Assembly (NCBI RefSeq): GCF_030272615.1 | Contig: NC_081406.1 | Span: 245,081,218-245,141,217 of the forward strand | Source of the DNA: Cryptomeria japonica | Lineage: Eukaryota > Streptophyta > Pinopsida > Cupressales > Cupressaceae | Length of the DNA: 60,000 bases | Direction: 5' to 3' | Shown here: in pieces, positions 57,761 to 60,000 of the stretch | How positions within the stretch are numbered: the first letter of the stretch is position 1 | Layout of the letters: every line of letters begins with the position of its first letter | The notes under the pieces: model-generated | The model's database searches: none | Told to the model about the DNA's origin: nothing | The model's input: the letters and a program-made list of their open reading frames with translations, nothing else | Position numbers and translations under genes: made by a program

Positions 57761-59145
57761 TTGCTTCTCTCCTTCAGATACAAGAAAATCAAGAGCATTA
57801 CGAATTCTTGGTGGAAGAGTTGTTTTACCCTGCATATAATTGTCCGGATTCCCAAACTATTTGTCACCTTGTTGGGCATGATTCCTCCCACTATGGCCAA
57901 ACTTACACATACTTGAAAGATAATATCCTCCCTCCCGACTTATCAAAGAATCAAAAGAGAAACTTTATCCGCCAATCCTCCCATTATACTCTTGTCGCGG
58001 ATACCCCTTTTAAACGAGGTCTGGACGATACTCTTTTAAGATGTCTCAAACAAGAAGAATCTGAGAAGGGCTTACATGAAGCCCATAACGACATTTGTTG
58101 CACTCATTCAAGTGGTCTTACCCTTTTGAAAAAACTCATACGCTTGGGCTATTATCGACCAACTATGGAACAAGATTCTTTTTAGATAGCTAAAAAATGT
58201 AAACAATGTCAGATCCATGGAAATTTGATTCATGCACCAGCACAAGAACTTCATGCTTTGGCAACATCTTGGCCTTTCTACCAATGGGGTCTTGATCTAG
58301 TAGGAAATATAAATCCTTCTTCATCCAATGGTCACAAATTTATCCTTGTAGCTACAGAATATTTCACAAAATGGATTGAGGCAGTACCTCTCATCAATAT
58401 CACAGGAAAAGAAATTGCTACATTTATCTTGAACTACATCATCTGTCGCTATGGAATGCCCATGACCATTATCACTGATAATGGGTGACCATTCAAGAAT
58501 CATGATGTCCAAGAGATATGTGAGAAATTCAAGATCCAACACAGATTTTCCACACCCTACTACCCACAATGGAATGGGCAAGCAGAGGCATCAAACATAA
58601 CCATTCTGGAAATCCTCAAAAAGACCATGAATGATGCTGGAAGAGATTGGCATATTCAATTGAACCCTACTCTATGGGTCTACCGTACTGGTATCTACAC
58701 ACCAACAGGTGCCACACCTTTATCTCTTGTTTATGGATTAGAAGCAATACTGCCAATAGAAGTGGAGATTTCTTCTCTATGAGTATCATTAAAAGGCCTT
58801 ATCCCAGATGAAGAACAATGAGTATCTAGATTGCAAGAGTTAGAATTGATCCATGAACGAAGACAAAATGTCTTTGATCATTTAAAGGTCTATCAACAAA
58901 GAATGTGTTGCAGTTACAATCATAAGGTCAAACCGAGAGCATTTCAAGTTGGGGAACTAGTATTAAAAAAAAATCCACGCAACCAAGCATATCGAGAAAA
59001 GAAAAGAAAGTTTGAACCAAACTTGTTAGGTTTGTTTGTGGTCACAACACTATTTGGGTCAGGAGCATATCAGCTATCAACATAGCATGGGGATCATCTT
59101 GAGGAACCGATCAATAACATGCATCTGAAGAATTTTTATGTCTGA
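57761..59145 (+). pseudogene. integrase of Gypsy-F (broken)
   Basis: An N-terminal zinc-binding region (EAHNDICCTHSSG ... CKQCQIHG, 58078-58225) with a TAG at 58183. The catalytic core has D in WGLDLVG near 58280, D in ITDNG near 58475 and E in GQAEAS near 58580. A TGA replaces a codon directly after ITDNG (58486-58488). Further stops lie near 58780 and 58818. The C-terminal part 58831-59082 (FQVGELVLKKNPR) is open and ends in TAG; the frame then runs to about 59145. Confidence 0.85.
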
Positions 59146-59221
59146 AAAAGTAGAAAATCCAAAAACAGTGAAAAAGTAAAATATCCAAAAATAGTGAAAA
59201 AGCAGAAAATCCAAAAATAGT
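59144..59221 (+). repeat. 26-bp tandem triplicate after integrase
   Basis: GAAAAAGTAGAAAATCCAAA-type units start at 59144, 59170 and 59196, followed by a decayed A-rich remnant. Confidence 0.85.
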
Positions 59222-60000
59222 CAAAAAAAAAAATCAAATATGAGAAAAAGTGCAATAAAAACAGATGGTGAAAACTTGGCAAACAGGTGCTATTTGTCAG
59301 CTATCTCTTCCATCTGTTAGTTCATACATCCTTCCGCTTGCATTCATTTTTTGTTGGTGTTGTTCATATCCATCATAAGCCTTTGTACATACACAAGTAT
59401 CCCAGGTGATTTCTCACCATGGTTTGGATCATTGGGTATATCATAATGACTTTGTTTCTAGGCTTGGGTCAAAATCCTGCACCTAGCTAGGGGCAAACTT
59501 ATCAATCATTTTGAGTTTAATCAAATAGGTAGAACAATAGTCAAGCAAATCTTATCAAGCAAAAACTAAGACACATCCAACATTGAACACAAGATCAACT
59601 TATCCACCATCAAACTATCACATGTCAGTCTAAGCACACCACACACTTTTTAATGGATGATATCTTTTGGATAATGATTTTAACATGATGGTTCAACTAT
59701 TTTATCTTGATTTTCTCTATCATGATTTCTGAGTGACTCCATGATGTCTCTAACTAGAGGAACAAGGAAGGAACATGATATTTTTCTTGTCTGATGTTTG
59801 TAAATTAATCATTAATATGTGCAAATTTGTCTCAGGACATGATCATCAGAGTATCATCAAAGATATCTTTGATTTGCGTATAGAAATGGTTAATACTACA
59901 TGTTTTACGCAAACAACACTCAGGTCATCTTGGTTCAATTATCCCTCGATGCTTGTGCTGACTTGCAATATCAAAATCCAGGAAAGTAGTGCTCAAGTCA
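59222..60000 (+). other. 3' untranslated region of Gypsy-F, no gene
   Basis: No ORF is supported. TAGCTAGGGGCAAAC near 59483 is a weak polypurine-like run but is not followed by a recognisable LTR start. The real tract and 3' LTR are probably beyond the window. Confidence 0.5.

Larger units (their letters stand above)
49118..60000 (+). mobile_element. Gypsy-F: decayed Tat-lineage Ty3/Gypsy, right end beyond window
   Basis: LTR, tRNA-Lys-type primer site, about 2.1 kb leader with phased repeats, gag, protease, reverse transcriptase, RNase H, a second archaeal-type RNase H, then integrase. The second RNase H before integrase is diagnostic of the Tat lineage. All coding regions carry many stops. 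The 3' LTR was not found before 60000. Confidence 0.85.

Overview
This window is repeat-rich nuclear DNA from a land plant. I see no convincing host gene, tRNA or rRNA. About three quarters of it is LTR retrotransposons, Ty1/Copia and Ty3/Gypsy (including a Tat-lineage element with a second RNase H), most of them nested in each other. The density and nesting fit a seed plant with a very large genome. A gymnosperm is plausible but not shown by the sequence.

Left part (1-22810), a nest four levels deep. The outermost element is a minus-strand chromovirus-like Gypsy ('Gypsy-A', 5' LTR 21174-22810, gag in three pieces). Into it went a solo LTR (12347-13455), a full Copia ('Copia-1', 13656-20364, TSD TAGTG, plus strand) and a second minus-strand Gypsy ('Gypsy-B', 5' LTR 11188-11967). 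Gypsy-B was hit in gag by a minus-strand Copia ('Copia-C', LTR 7212-8399). Copia-C was hit 20 bp past its primer-binding site by the youngest element, 'Element 1' (1-7177). Element 1 encodes only gag plus protease, uses a tRNA-Trp-type primer site, and its LTRs differ by about 5 substitutions in 615 bp.

Middle part. A truncated plus-strand Copia ('Copia-D') with two zinc knuckles but no recognisable pol ends in a 2.5 kb LTR (24910-27435). About 6 kb of AT-rich DNA without a recognisable gene follows. From 33607 to 46733 lies a mirrored structure: an inverted terminal motif, 14-bp palindromic units, and GA microsatellites, repeated in reverse order on the right. It is a candidate undescribed DNA element. 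A second complete Copia ('Copia-E', 37249-45390, minus strand, TSD AGAAT) sits in its GA tract and carries a solo LTR (37651-39126) inside its own 3' LTR.

Right part. A third copy of the terminal motif (46826) is followed by a 29-bp triplicate and a broken multi-exon gene-like stretch (47176-49114). That stretch is cut by a decayed plus-strand Tat-lineage Gypsy ('Gypsy-F', about 49118 to beyond 60000) with gag, protease, reverse transcriptase, two RNase H domains and integrase, all interrupted by stops. Its 3' LTR is outside the window.

The most interesting signals are: phased ~20-22 bp arrays in the leaders of Gypsy-B and Gypsy-F, with the same layout but unrelated motifs; the mirrored element at 33.6-46.7 kb with its exact 49-bp palindromic minisatellite; and a single in-frame TAA between gag and protease in Element 1. 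All pairwise comparisons here were made by eye.
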